Positions 55,413 to 64,000 are shown, counted from the stretch's first letter. The stretch is 64,000 bases of DNA from Paraburkholderia sp. BL9I2N2 (GCF_004339745.1 NZ_SMGP01000001.1:2294001-2358000), one strand, 5' to 3'. The notes: generated by a model not told the origin, from the sequence alone. Program-made: numbers and translations.

Positions 55413-56456
55413 ATGATTTATTCGGAACATCGCGCTGCCGCACCGGAAGTGTCGGTCATCATCCCGGTGTACAACGAGGAAGCCGGTCTGGCTGCGCTGT
55501 TCGCGCGCCTGTATCCGGCGCTCGATGCGCTCGGCACCGGTTATGAAGTGATCTTCATCAACGACGGCAGCCGCGACAAATCCGCCGCCCTGCTCGCCGA
55601 ACAGTTTCGCGCGCGCCCCGACACGACGCGCGTGATTCTGCTGAACGGCAACTACGGCCAGCACATGGCGATTCTGGCGGGCTTCGAGCAATCGCGCGGC
55701 GAGATCGTCATCACACTCGACGCCGACCTGCAGAATCCGCCGGAAGAAATCGGCAAGCTGGTCAACAAGATGCGCGAAGGCTACGACTACGTCGGCACGA
55801 TTCGCCTGCAACGCCAGGACAGCCTGTGGCGCCGCAAGGCTTCGCGCGCGATGAACCGGCTGCGCGAGCGCATCACCCGCATCAAGATGACCGACCAGGG
55901 CTGCATGCTGCGCGCGTACAGCCGGCACATCATCGACACGATCAATCGCTGCGGTGAAATCAACACGTTCATTCCGGCGCTCGCGTACACCTTCGCGCAG
56001 AATCCGGTGGAAATCGAAGTCGCGCACGAAGAGCGTTTCGCCGGCGAATCGAAGTACTCGCTGTATTCGCTGATCCGCCTGAACTTCGACCTCGTTACCG
56101 GCTTCTCGGTCGTGCCGCTGCAATGGCTGTCGTTCATCGGCGTGATCCTGTCGCTCGGGTCCGCGGCGCTGTTCGTGCTGCTGCTGATTCGGCGCTTCAT
56201 CATCGGCGCGGAAGTGCAAGGTGTGTTCACGCTGTTCGCTATCACGTTCTTCCTGCTCGGCGTAATCATCTTCGCGCTCGGCCTGCTCGGCGAATATATC
56301 GGCCGGATCTATCAGCAGGTGCGTGCGCGTCCGCGCTACCTCGTGCAGACCATTCTCGAACAGCGCGACGGCACGACCGTGACCGAAGCGCCGCGCCAGA
56401 CCGTCGTGCAGGCCGTGCAGGCCGCGCCGCTCCTCGATCAGGGCCCGAATCCATGA
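55413..56456 (+). CDS. arnC: undecaprenyl-phosphate 4-deoxy-4-formamido-L-arabinose transferase ArnC
   Basis: Family 2 glycosyltransferase that links the formylated sugar to undecaprenyl phosphate on the cytoplasmic face. The 347-residue protein has the GT2 opening VSVIIPVYNEEAGL, the metal site TLDADLQNPPEEI and two C-terminal membrane helices (about 235-300). It ends in a four-base overlap with the next gene (ATGA at 56453-56456), so translation is coupled. Confidence 0.93.
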   Translation: MIYSEHRAAAPEVSVIIPVYNEEAGLAALFARLYPALDALGTGYEVIFINDGSRDKSAALLAEQFRARPDTTRVILLNGNYGQHMAILAGFEQSRGEIVITLDADLQNPPEEIGKLVNKMREGYDYVGTIRLQRQDSLWRRKASRAMNRLRERITRIKMTDQGCMLRAYSRHIIDTINRCGEINTFIPALAYTFAQNPVEIEVAHEERFAGESKYSLYSLIRLNFDLVTGFSVVPLQWLSFIGVILSLGSAALFVLLLIRRFIIGAEVQGVFTLFAITFFLLGVIIFALGLLGEYIGRIYQQVRARPRYLVQTILEQRDGTTVTEAPRQTVVQAVQAAPLLDQGPNP

Positions 56457-57388
56457 AGCCACGCGCTGTCGTATTCGCGTATCACAACGTCGGCGTGCGC
56501 TGCCTGCAGGTGCTGCTCGCGCGCGGCGTGGACGTGGCGCTCGTCGTCACGCACGAAGACAGCCCGACCGAAAACATCTGGTTCGGCAGCGTCGCCTCGG
56601 TCGCGGCCGAGCACGGCATTCCGGTCGTGACGCCGAACGACCCGAAGAGCCCCGAACTGCGCGCCGCGGTAAGCGCCGCGCGCCCGGACTTCATCTTCTC
56701 GTTCTACTACCGCCACATGCTGCCGGTCGACGTGCTGGCGCTCGCCGCACGGGGCGCTTACAACATGCACGGCTCGCTGCTGCCGAAATACCGCGGCCGC
56801 GTGCCGACCAACTGGGCGGTGATTCACGGCGAAACGGAAACCGGCGCGACGCTGCACGAAATGGCCGCCAAGCCGGACGCGGGCGCGATTCTCGCGCAAA
56901 CACCGGTGCCGATCCTGCCCGACGATACCGCCGCACAAGTGTTCGACAAGGTCACCGTGGCCGCGGAGCAAACGCTGTGGCGCGTGCTGCCGTCCCTGCT
57001 GGCGGGCGAGGCGCCGCATCTGCCGAACGACATCGCGCACGGCAGCTACTACGGTGGGCGCAAGCCGGAAGACGGCCGCATCGACTGGACACAATCGGCG
57101 CAGCAGGTCTACAACCTGATCCGCGCGGTCGCACCGCCCTATCCCGGCGCTTTCACGGATATCGGCGAGCGGCGTTTCGTCGTGACGCGCGCGCGCCTCG
57201 CCGCGCCCGGCGCGCTTCGCTCGGATTTGCCCCCGGGCCTGCACGTAAGCGATAATGCCGTTTTCGCGATATGCGGCGACGGCCGCGCGATCGCCATCCA
57301 CGAATTGCGGCACCAGCACGACGGCAGCGAGACTGTCGTCACTCCGGCCGAATTTGCCCAGCTCATCCAAACTCCCCGTTACTCATGA
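56453..57388 (+). CDS. arnA: UDP-L-Ara4N formyltransferase (ArnA N-terminal domain as a separate protein)
   Basis: Formyltransferase of 311 residues using 10-formyl-tetrahydrofolate. The catalytic set is visible: Asn and His in [14 protein letters not shown], and Asp in PDAGAILAQ. In E. coli this is the first half of the bifunctional 660-residue ArnA; here it is a free protein. It overlaps both neighbours by four bases (arnC before, the decarboxylase after), so all three are coupled. It formylates UDP-L-Ara4N before transfer by ArnC. Confidence 0.9.
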   Translation: MKPRAVVFAYHNVGVRCLQVLLARGVDVALVVTHEDSPTENIWFGSVASVAAEHGIPVVTPNDPKSPELRAAVSAARPDFIFSFYYRHMLPVDVLALAARGAYNMHGSLLPKYRGRVPTNWAVIHGETETGATLHEMAAKPDAGAILAQTPVPILPDDTAAQVFDKVTVAAEQTLWRVLPSLLAGEAPHLPNDIAHGSYYGGRKPEDGRIDWTQSAQQVYNLIRAVAPPYPGAFTDIGERRFVVTRARLAAPGALRSDLPPGLHVSDNAVFAICGDGRAIAIHELRHQHDGSETVVTPAEFAQLIQTPRYS

Positions 57389-58431
57389 AAAAAGTCCTGA
57401 TTCTGGGTGTGAATGGCTTCATCGGCCATCACCTGTCCAAACGCATTCTCGAAACGACCGATTGGGAAGTCTTCGGCATGGACATGCAGACCGAGCGTCT
57501 GGGCGATCTGATCAATCATGAGCGGATGCACTTCTTTGAAGGCGACATCACGATCAACAAGGAGTGGGTCGAATATCACGTCAAGAAGTGCGATGTGATC
57601 CTGCCGCTGGTCGCGATCGCCACGCCCGCCACGTACGTGAAGCAGCCGCTGCGCGTGTTCGAACTCGACTTCGAGGCGAACCTGCCGATCGTGCGTTCGG
57701 CCGTCAAATACGGCAAGCACCTCGTGTTTCCGTCCACGTCCGAGGTCTACGGCATGTGCACGGACGAGCAGTTCGATCCGGAAGAATCGCAACTCTCGTA
57801 CGGCCCGATCAACAAGCCGCGCTGGATCTACGCGTGCTCCAAGCAGTTGATGGACCGCGTGATCTGGGGTTACGGCATGGAAGGCCTGAACTTCACGCTG
57901 TTCCGTCCGTTCAACTGGATCGGACCGGGCCTCGACTCGATCTACACGCCGAAGGAAGGCAGCTCGCGCGTGGTCACGCAGTTCCTCGGCCATATCGTGC
58001 GCGGCGAGAACATCAGCCTCGTCGACGGCGGCGCGCAAAAGCGTGCGTTCACGGATATCGACGACGGCATCGGCGCACTGATGAAGATCATCGAGAACAA
58101 GGACGGCATCGCCACGGGCAAGATCTACAACATCGGCAACCCGACCAACAATTTCTCGGTGCGCGAACTCGCGCACAAGATGCTGACGCTCGCCGCCGAA
58201 TTCCCGGAGTACGCGGATACGGCCAAGCAGGTGCAACTGATCGAAACGTCGTCGGGCGCTTACTACGGCGCGGGCTATCAGGACGTGCAGAACCGCGTGC
58301 CGAAGATCGACAACACGATGCAGGAACTCGGCTGGGCGCCGAAGTCGACCTTCGACGAAGCGCTGCGCAAGATTTTCGAAGCGTATCGCGGCCACGTCGG
58401 CGAAGCGCGCGCGCTCGTCGAACAGCAATAA
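57385..58431 (+). CDS. UDP-glucuronic acid decarboxylase (ArnA C-terminal domain as a separate protein)
   Basis: NAD-dependent SDR of 348 residues that oxidatively decarboxylates UDP-glucuronate to UDP-4-keto-pentose, the first committed step to L-Ara4N. It has the Rossmann loop [20 protein letters not shown] and the catalytic Tyr-Lys pair in [13 protein letters not shown]. Sequence matches the second half of ArnA. Its ATG overlaps the formyltransferase stop. The long ORF start at 57271 is not used. Confidence 0.9.
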   Translation: MKKVLILGVNGFIGHHLSKRILETTDWEVFGMDMQTERLGDLINHERMHFFEGDITINKEWVEYHVKKCDVILPLVAIATPATYVKQPLRVFELDFEANLPIVRSAVKYGKHLVFPSTSEVYGMCTDEQFDPEESQLSYGPINKPRWIYACSKQLMDRVIWGYGMEGLNFTLFRPFNWIGPGLDSIYTPKEGSSRVVTQFLGHIVRGENISLVDGGAQKRAFTDIDDGIGALMKIIENKDGIATGKIYNIGNPTNNFSVRELAHKMLTLAAEFPEYADTAKQVQLIETSSGAYYGAGYQDVQNRVPKIDNTMQELGWAPKSTFDEALRKIFEAYRGHVGEARALVEQQ

Positions 58432-58441
58432 GGGCTGATCC

Positions 58442-59335
58442 TTGGCTCGTATCGTCCTGAAGATCGACGTCGACACGCTGCGCGGCACCCGCGAGGGCGT
58501 GCCGAACCTCGCACGTATCTTCGACCGCTTCAAGGCGCGCGCCACCTTCCTCTTCAGCCTCGGGCCCGACCACACCGGTTGGGCAATGCGCCGCGTGTTG
58601 CGCCCGGGCTTTCTGAAAAAGGTTTCGCGTACCTCGGTGGTCGAACACTACGGTGTCAAGCAGCTGATGTACGGCGTGCTGCTGCCCGGTCCGGACATCG
58701 GTGCCAAAGCCTCGGCGGAAATGCGCGCGATCCACGAAGCCGGCTTTGAATGCGGCATTCATACGTGGGATCACGTCTACTGGCAGGACAACGTGCGCTC
58801 GAAAGATCGCGCATGGACCACGGCGCAGATGCAGCAAAGCCACGACCGTTTCGTCGAGGTGTTCGGCGCGCCGCCGACCACGCACGGCGCGGCCGGCTGG
58901 CAGATGAACGGCCATGCGTTCGAACAGATCGACGCGTGGGGCATGCGCTACGCGTCCGACGGACGCGGCCACTCGCCGTATCTGCCGGTGGTCGACGGCC
59001 GCACGCTCACGCATGTGCAGATGCCCACCACGCTGCCCACGCTCGACGAAGTACTCGGCGTGGACGGTGTCGAAGCGCACAACGTCGCCGCATGGATGTT
59101 GAAGCACACCGAAAACAATCCACACGATCAGGTGTACACGCTGCATGCGGAACTCGAAGGGCAAAAGCTCGCGCCGATCTTCGAGCAGCTTCTGGAAGGC
59201 TGGCGCGCGCAAGGCCACACCTTCGCGACGATGGGCGATTACTACGCCACGCTAGACCGCAGCACGCTGCCATCGTACCCTGTTACATGGGGCGAAATTC
59301 CAGGGCGCTCCGGCGAGTTGATTGTCCAGCCCTGA
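58442..59335 (+). CDS. arnD: 4-deoxy-4-formamido-L-arabinose-phosphoundecaprenol deformylase ArnD
   Basis: Polysaccharide deacetylase-fold enzyme that removes the formyl group from the lipid-linked sugar before flipping. The 297-residue protein starts ARIVLKIDVDTLRGTREGVPN, with the metal Asp, and shows CGIHTWDHVYWQDN with the His pair and the later GHTFATMGDYYA. The start is TTG at 58442, as no in-frame ATG gives the conserved N-terminus. Last gene of the arn group. Confidence 0.92.
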   Translation: MARIVLKIDVDTLRGTREGVPNLARIFDRFKARATFLFSLGPDHTGWAMRRVLRPGFLKKVSRTSVVEHYGVKQLMYGVLLPGPDIGAKASAEMRAIHEAGFECGIHTWDHVYWQDNVRSKDRAWTTAQMQQSHDRFVEVFGAPPTTHGAAGWQMNGHAFEQIDAWGMRYASDGRGHSPYLPVVDGRTLTHVQMPTTLPTLDEVLGVDGVEAHNVAAWMLKHTENNPHDQVYTLHAELEGQKLAPIFEQLLEGWRAQGHTFATMGDYYATLDRSTLPSYPVTWGEIPGRSGELIVQP

Positions 59336-59476
59336 CTGATCAACGTGCAGCCGGCCCTGACGATCCGTCCGCCGCGCGAGAGCATGCCGCGCGCCGGCTG
59401 CCCCACCCCCAAGTCTCGATGCCAGGCCGACGCCGCCGCACTCATCCGGCGCAGGCCATCACAACCGGAGAACCTC

Positions 59477-59938
59477 GTGCCCATTGCAGTCGACCAACCC
59501 ATCCCCGACTTCACCGCCCCTGCTACCGGTGGCGAGATCACGCTGTCCAAGCTGCGGGGCAAGAAGGTGGTGCTGTACTTTTATCCGAAGGACAACACGC
59601 CGGGCTGCACGACCGAAGGTCTGCAGTTCCGTGATCTGTATCCGAAGTTCAAGAAGGCCGGCGCGGAAATCCTCGGCGTGTCGCGCGACAGCCTGCGCTC
59701 GCATGACAACTTCAAGGCAAAGCTCGAATTGCCCTTCCCGCTGATCTCGGATCCTGAAGAATCGCTGTGCGCGCTCTTTAGCGTCATCAAAATGAAGAAA
59801 ATGTATGGCAAAGAAGTACGGGGAATTGAACGCTCCACGTTCCTCATCGACGGCGAAGGCGTGCTGCGCCAGGAGTGGCGCGGTGTGAAAGTGCCCGGCC
59901 ACGTCGACGATATTCTGGAGGCTGTACAAGCGCTTTGA
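59477..59938 (+). CDS. bcp: thioredoxin-dependent peroxiredoxin Bcp/PrxQ
   Basis: Thiol peroxidase of 153 residues. The peroxidatic Cys is Cys44 in YPKDNTPGCTTEG. The second Cys found five residues on in E. coli Bcp is replaced (GCTTEGLQF), so the usual resolving Cys is missing; the only other Cys lies in EESLCALF. It may work as a one-Cys or atypical enzyme. A GTG at 59477 sits six bases after GGAG and gives the family N-terminus. Confidence 0.92.
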   Translation: MPIAVDQPIPDFTAPATGGEITLSKLRGKKVVLYFYPKDNTPGCTTEGLQFRDLYPKFKKAGAEILGVSRDSLRSHDNFKAKLELPFPLISDPEESLCALFSVIKMKKMYGKEVRGIERSTFLIDGEGVLRQEWRGVKVPGHVDDILEAVQAL

Positions 59939-59951
59939 GGCGCGTTATATT
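59923..59951 (+). promoter_or_regulatory. putative promoter at the 3' end of bcp
   Basis: TGTACA (59923-59928), a 17-base spacer and TATATT (59946-59951). It would start transcription near 59958, upstream of a terminator-like hairpin at 60069-60105. Confidence 0.45.
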
Positions 59952-59957
59952 GGGTTG

Positions 59958-60105
59958 CAATGAGTGCCTGTACACCCCAATTTTTTGCCGCTGCGCCAGA
60001 CTTGACGGCCGCTTCCCGTTTCCTGGGTTCCGTCGGAGTCGTGAGGTGCAACGCGAGCACTGTAGGCGAGCCGCTTGCCCCGTACGCCGGGGCGGCGGCT
60101 TTTTT
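59958..60105 (+). ncRNA. candidate small RNA or phoH leader
   Basis: About 148 bases bounded by the predicted promoter and an intrinsic terminator. GCCTGTA near the 5' end (59976-59982) can pair, with G-U pairs, to TGTAGGC (60061-60067) just before the terminator, so the RNA could close on itself. A 75-codon ORF across it looks non-coding. No known family was recognised. Confidence 0.4.
60069..60105 (+). terminator. terminator-like hairpin between bcp and phoH
   Basis: GC-rich stem with arms GCCGC...CCCCG (60070-60082) and CGGGG...GCGGC, followed by six T. It lies more than 180 bases before the phoH-type gene, so it can end bcp transcripts or the candidate small RNA. Confidence 0.75.
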
Positions 60106-60291
60106 AATTGCGCGCAGCCGTTCGTTCACTCGGCCACGCGCTTCCGTTAAGGAGCCGATCGAAGACCAGGCGAACCGGCATCTCTAGACCGAATGCGCGC
60201 CTCCGGGCGCAATCTGCGTGCGCACTCAGTGGCACCGGCAGAATGCGACAGGCGGCGCACGATATGTGACCCGATTAATTCGAGGGAAACC
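60106..60291. other. region before the PIN-PhoH gene
   Basis: About 185 bases without a gene. A GAGGGAAA ribosome site lies just before the ATG at 60292. A promoter must lie here or read-through must occur, but none is clear. Confidence 0.35.
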
Positions 60292-62151
60292 ATGCCTTTG
60301 CCTACCCCCCCCAGCAAGCTCGGCAATCTCCTGCCGCCTGACGAATACAAGGCCAAAGCCGCCAGCCCGGCGCGCTCCGCCGCGAAGAAACAGGCTGCCG
60401 ACGGGGAATCCGCAGAGTCGGCCGACTACGGCCGCGCGAACGTCGCCACGCCGATGGCGCACGCCGCCAATGCCGCGACCACCTTGCGGCCGGTGCCGGC
60501 ATCGTCGGCGGCTCCCGCTGCGTCCGCCGGGCAAGCTGCTCCGGCGCGCAGCGCAACGGCGCCCGGCCGCAAATCGAAGCAGACCGCCGCCCTGCTGCAA
60601 CCGGTTCCCGCTACCCGTCCGCAAGCCGAGCCGGCTGCGCAGCCGGTCGTCGCCCGCACGCCGAGCGCGAAGCAGGCGGAAGCCAGCACACCCGCAGCCG
60701 TCGCACCGAGCACGCGCGGCACCAGCAAGAAACGCGGCACCGGCACCCAGCCGGCCGAAGTCCAGAAGCTTTTCGTGCTCGACACGAACGTGCTGATGCA
60801 CGATCCGAGCTGCCTGTTCCGTTTCGAGGAACACGACGTCTATCTGCCGATGATGACGTTGGAAGAACTCGACAACCACAAGAAGGGCATGTCGGAAGTC
60901 GCGCGCAACGCCCGTCAGGTGAGTCGCACATTGGACGCGCTGGTGGCGAACGCCGGCAACATGTCCGACGGCATTTCGCTCGCGCGTCTGGGCAGCCGCG
61001 AGGCGTCCGGGCGTCTGTACTTCCAGACCAAGCTGACCGCCATCGAACCGGTGGAAGGTCTGCCGGAAGGCAAGGCCGACAATCAGATCCTCGGCGTGGT
61101 GCGCGCATTGCAGCGCGACCGGATGGATCGTCAGGTCGTGCTGGTGTCGAAAGACATCAATATGCGCATCAAGGCGCATGCGCTCGGCCTGCCCGCTGAA
61201 GACTACTTCAACGACCAGGTGCTCGAAGACAGCGATCTGCTGTATTCCGGCATCCGCGCGCTGCCGCAGGATTTCTGGACCAAGCACGCAAAGGGCATGG
61301 AGAGCTGGCAGGACACCAAGACGGGTACCACGTACTACCGTGTGACGGGTCCGCTGTGCGCCTCGATGCTGGTCAACGAGTTCGTCTATCTCGAGCCGCA
61401 GAACGGCGAGCCGGCGTTTCACGCGCTGGTGCGCGAGCTGAACGGCAAGACGGCGCTGCTGCAAACCTTGCGCGACTACGGCCACCACAAGAACAACGTG
61501 TGGGGCATCACGGCGCGCAATCGCGAGCAGAATTTCGCGCTGAACCTGTTGATGAATCCGGAGATCGACTTCGTCACGCTGCTGGGTCAGGCCGGTACCG
61601 GCAAGACGCTGGTCGCGCTCGCCGCCGGTCTCGCGCAGGTGCTGGACGACAAGCGCTACAACGAGATCATCGTGACGCGCGCGACGGTGCCGGTGGGTGA
61701 AGACATCGGTTTCCTGCCAGGTACGGAAGAGGAAAAAATGCAGCCGTGGATGGGCGCATTCGACGACAACCTCGAAGTCCTGCAAAAGACCGACGACGCA
61801 GCCGGCGAATGGGGCCGCGCCGCGACTCAGGAGCTGATCCGCTCGCGCCTGAAGGTCAAGAGCATGAACTTCATGCGTGGCCGCACGTTCGTGGACAAGT
61901 ATCTGATCATCGACGAGGCGCAGAATCTGACGCCTAAGCAGATGAAGACGCTGGTCACGCGCGCGGGTCCGGGCACGAAAATCATCTGTCTGGGCAACAT
62001 CGCGCAGATCGATACGCCTTATCTGACGGAAGGCAGTTCGGGTTTGACGTACGTGGTCGATCGCTTCAAGGGTTGGGCGCACAGCGGGCATGTGACACTG
62101 GCGCGCGGCGAGCGCTCGCGCCTTGCCGACTACGCATCGGAAATTCTTTAA
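60292..62151 (+). CDS. PIN-PhoH fusion ATPase/ribonuclease
   Basis: The 619-residue protein has three parts: an Ala/Pro-rich lead of about 155 residues, a PIN nuclease domain (FVLDTNVLMHDPSCLF, MTLEELDNHKKG, with acidic residues for metal) and a PhoH P-loop ATPase (Walker A LGQAGTGKTLVAL near 430; Walker B LIIDEAQNLT near 539). Such PhoH2-type proteins are RNA-unwinding nucleases, as shown for mycobacterial PhoH2. No antitoxin gene is adjacent. The ATG at 60292 has a good ribosome site; the ORF start at 60193 does not. Confidence 0.9.
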   Translation: MPLPTPPSKLGNLLPPDEYKAKAASPARSAAKKQAADGESAESADYGRANVATPMAHAANAATTLRPVPASSAAPAASAGQAAPARSATAPGRKSKQTAALLQPVPATRPQAEPAAQPVVARTPSAKQAEASTPAAVAPSTRGTSKKRGTGTQPAEVQKLFVLDTNVLMHDPSCLFRFEEHDVYLPMMTLEELDNHKKGMSEVARNARQVSRTLDALVANAGNMSDGISLARLGSREASGRLYFQTKLTAIEPVEGLPEGKADNQILGVVRALQRDRMDRQVVLVSKDINMRIKAHALGLPAEDYFNDQVLEDSDLLYSGIRALPQDFWTKHAKGMESWQDTKTGTTYYRVTGPLCASMLVNEFVYLEPQNGEPAFHALVRELNGKTALLQTLRDYGHHKNNVWGITARNREQNFALNLLMNPEIDFVTLLGQAGTGKTLVALAAGLAQVLDDKRYNEIIVTRATVPVGEDIGFLPGTEEEKMQPWMGAFDDNLEVLQKTDDAAGEWGRAATQELIRSRLKVKSMNFMRGRTFVDKYLIIDEAQNLTPKQMKTLVTRAGPGTKIICLGNIAQIDTPYLTEGSSGLTYVVDRFKGWAHSGHVTLARGERSRLADYASEIL

Positions 62152-62176
62152 GTTTCAGTTAGTTAGCTTTAACCAG

Positions 62177-62212
62177 AAGCCGCCTCCGGAGTATTCCGGG
62201 CGCGGCTTTTTT
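62177..62212 (+). terminator. intrinsic terminator of the PIN-PhoH gene
   Basis: AAGCCGC (62177-62183) pairs with GCGGCTT (62202-62208), with a second inner CCGGA/TCCGG stem and a T run. Confidence 0.82.
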
Positions 62213-62268
62213 CTTGACTGCGCGTTCTCGCCGGGCAACACTTAGCGCACGAACTTCATGTAATTTGT

Positions 62269-62280
62269 CAAGAATTCTTG
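62269..62280. promoter_or_regulatory. 12-bp palindrome before the NlpC/P60 gene
   Basis: CAAGAATTCTTG, perfect, 77 bases before the ATG. It could be an operator, but such a short palindrome can arise by chance. Confidence 0.3.
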
Positions 62281-62356
62281 CCGGAGCGAGGTTCCAAGGG
62301 CTACCATCCCGACATCGTTCGCCGTTAAACGGGCGTTTACCGCTCTCCTCGTCTTC

Positions 62357-63556
62357 ATGCGCCGACTCGCCTTTTCGCTGTTGACCGTTTTTCTGCTCGC
62401 CGCCTGCGCCGGCGCGCCGCAGAAAACGTCGTCGCGCTCGGGCGGCTCGGTCGTGGTGGCGAACGGCGCTTATCATGCTCCGCCGCCCGGCTTCCCGAAT
62501 TTCGTCGACCACAGCATCGGCCGCGAGGAAATCTCGATTCAGGCGATGAGCCTCGTCGGCATTCCATACCGCTGGGGCGGCAATACGCCGGACAGCGGCT
62601 TCGATTGCAGCGGATTGGTTCGCTATGTCGTCTTGCGCGCGGCGTCGGTGAATCTGCCTCGCACGACGGCGGACATGAGCGGGCGCGGCGAATCGATCGA
62701 ACCGGACGGGATCGCCCCGGGCGATCTGATTTTCTTCAACACGACGGGGCGCGCGCATTCGCACGTCGGCATTTATGTGGGCAAGCTGCGCTTCGTCAAC
62801 GCGCCGTCGACCGGTGGCACGGTGCGGCTCGACTATCTGACCAATCCGTATTGGGCCAAGCGTTTCGACGGGATTCGCCGCGTGGCCGGACCGGCTGCGA
62901 CACCGGCGCCGTTCGATACGCCGAGTTATCAGGCGGCGGCGCCCCAGCCTGAGCGCGTCGCGCCTGTGGCGCAGACGGCGCCGGCTTATGCGGGTACGGC
63001 GGCGGCCGTGGCGCCGACGTCGGCGAAGACAGCCACACAGCAGCCGGTTTATGCCGCAGGCGCGCTGCAACCCCAATCGCAGTCGCAGCAGACAGCCCGC
63101 GTCGCGGCGACGCCGCGCGCGCCGTTGGCCACTGAGGCGCAACCGACAACGACCGCGGCCACGCCCCAAGCCGATCCGTTCGAACCACCACCGCCCGGAA
63201 TGAGCGCAGCGCAGATCCAGGCACGCGCGGCGGGCGCCGTATCGCCAACGCCGGTTCAGGCGGCTCAAGGCAGCGCGTACGACGCCGGCGCGCCCGCTCA
63301 ACAACTGCCGACGGCTTCACGCACCGCTGCGCAAACGGCGGCCGCCCGCGCGCCCGATCCAATCGATGCTGCCGCCGACGCGTTCGAGCCGCCACCGCCC
63401 GCGTCCGTCGCCGCGCGCCAGGCTCGACAGGCGCAGCAAGCCGATGAGAATGGCAGCGTGCAGATCATGCGCGCGTCGACGGCCTCGCGCGGCATGCCGG
63501 CCCCCACGCAAACCAACGACGATCCGATCGCCCGCTTCGCCAACGGCAACTACTGA
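62357..63556 (+). CDS. NlpC/P60-family lipoprotein peptidase (C40)
   Basis: Predicted outer-membrane murein peptidase of 399 residues. The signal ends in the lipobox LLAACAG. The catalytic domain (about 50-180) has the Cys in FDCSGLVRYV, the His in AHSHVGIYVG and FVNAPSTGG, as in E. coli Spr/MepS, which cuts crosslinks during wall growth. After the domain come about 220 Ala/Gln/Pro-rich residues in which a block beginning DPFEPPPP/DAFEPPPP occurs twice. This tail is not usual in Spr. Function of the tail is unknown. Confidence 0.87.
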   Translation: MRRLAFSLLTVFLLAACAGAPQKTSSRSGGSVVVANGAYHAPPPGFPNFVDHSIGREEISIQAMSLVGIPYRWGGNTPDSGFDCSGLVRYVVLRAASVNLPRTTADMSGRGESIEPDGIAPGDLIFFNTTGRAHSHVGIYVGKLRFVNAPSTGGTVRLDYLTNPYWAKRFDGIRRVAGPAATPAPFDTPSYQAAAPQPERVAPVAQTAPAYAGTAAAVAPTSAKTATQQPVYAAGALQPQSQSQQTARVAATPRAPLATEAQPTTTAATPQADPFEPPPPGMSAAQIQARAAGAVSPTPVQAAQGSAYDAGAPAQQLPTASRTAAQTAAARAPDPIDAAADAFEPPPPASVAARQARQAQQADENGSVQIMRASTASRGMPAPTQTNDDPIARFANGNY

Positions 63557-63684
63557 CGCCATCACGCGGGGCTCAGCCGCGCCAACTTGCGCGCCATCAT
63601 GCGCGTCGCCATCGCCCCGCACGCCACAACGACCCCGCCGATCTGCTATCGTCATCGATATTCTTTCGACAGCGGGTGATGACG

Positions 63685-64000
63685 ATGGATCTCGGGCTTA
63701 AAGACAAGGTGGTGTTGATCACGGGCGGCAGCAAGGGAATCGGGTTCGCCTGCGCCCGCGCGTTTGCGCTCGAAGGCGCGAAAGTCGCGATCGTCTCGCG
63801 CGATCCCGCGAACCTCGCGCGCGCTTACGAGCAGTTGAAGCAGGAAGGCCTGCACGTGCACCGGACCCGCGCCGATCTGCACGAACCGCACAGCGCCGCC
63901 GATATCGTCGAGGAAGTCAGCACCGCGGTCGGCCCGATCGACATACTGATCAACAGCGCCGGCGCCGCGCGCCGCTACGACCCGGAAACGCTCGATGCCG
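63685..64000 (+). CDS. short-chain dehydrogenase/reductase, N-terminal part
   Basis: Runs off the right edge after about 105 codons. It starts MDLGLKDKVVLITGGSKGIG with the classical TGxxxGIG cofactor loop and has DILINSAGAARR in place of the NNAG motif. It is an NAD(P)-dependent SDR; the substrate is unknown. An ATG two codons upstream (63679) is possible, but GGGTGA is better spaced for 63685. Confidence 0.85.
   Translation, partial: MDLGLKDKVVLITGGSKGIGFACARAFALEGAKVAIVSRDPANLARAYEQLKQEGLHVHRTRADLHEPHSAADIVEEVSTAVGPIDILINSAGAARRYDPETLDA

Noticed and set aside
54264..56462. A 732-codon open frame antisense to arnB and arnC
   Set aside because: It covers two well-recognised genes on the other strand and has no family features; a composition shadow.
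59960..60187. A 75-codon ORF between bcp and phoH
   Set aside because: No ribosome site, no recognisable family, and it runs through a strong terminator hairpin; the stretch is better explained as non-coding.
60226..62091. A 621-codon open frame antisense to the PIN-PhoH gene
   Set aside because: Same reason: mirror of a strong gene, no motifs.

Overview
The window is about 64 kb of GC-rich, densely coding chromosome from a betaproteobacterium, most likely Burkholderia sensu lato (probably Paraburkholderia). I infer this from the phaC-phaA-phaB-phaR polyhydroxybutyrate cluster, the surE-pcm-nlpD-rpoS cluster, the alaA-hom-thrC-moeA-moaD-moaE order, the L-Ara4N (arn) operon with ArnA split in two, and protein sequences that read like Burkholderia orthologues. 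No species can be named from the sequence alone. Almost all of the window is core genome. The only clear mobile element is an intact group II intron.

Layout. 1-5.4 kb (minus): start of a dusC-like gene, then phaR, phaB, phaA, phaC, the whole route from acetyl-CoA to PHB. 5.8-8.8 kb: pgeF and rluD (minus), divergent from bamD (plus). 8.9-15.1 kb (minus): surE-pcm-nlpD-rpoS, then a PolB-like 3'-5' exonuclease gene and rlmD. 15.4-20.6 kb: a quinone oxidoreductase, a NitT/TauT-type ABC transporter and a class III CoA transferase. 20.7-25.0 kb (minus): recR, ybaB, dnaX and the 4.5S RNA gene ffs. 25.4-34.4 kb (plus): trxA, rho, a MerR-MFS pair, mtfA, rpmE2, a PMT-type glycosyltransferase and a MATE exporter. 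34.6-35.5 kb (minus): a MerR regulator with a carboxymuconolactone decarboxylase-family partner. 35.8-37.0 kb: a helix-hairpin-helix secreted protein and a YidB-like protein. 37.2-40.4 kb (minus): clpB under a heat-shock-type promoter, and an NsrR-like Rrf2 regulator divergent from a group 3 truncated globin at 40.7 kb. 41.4-47.8 kb (minus): molybdopterin genes, threonine synthase, homoserine dehydrogenase and alanine aminotransferase. 48.0-50.7 kb (minus): group II intron with its maturase. 51.1-59.3 kb (plus): a Mth938-like gene and the arn operon for L-Ara4N modification of lipid A. 59.5-64 kb (plus): bcp, a PIN-PhoH ATPase, an NlpC/P60 lipoprotein and the start of a short-chain dehydrogenase.

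Most regulatory interest lies between genes: a 23-bp NsrR-type dyad between nsrR and the globin gene, a MerR operator in a 19-bp promoter spacer, a long perfect palindrome before the MerR-MFS pair, a sigma-32-type promoter before clpB, an OmpR-type direct repeat before arnB, and a promoter-plus-terminator pair between bcp and phoH that could make a small RNA. I found no tRNA or rRNA gene, CRISPR array, prophage or defence island. No single locus stands out as a clearly undescribed system.
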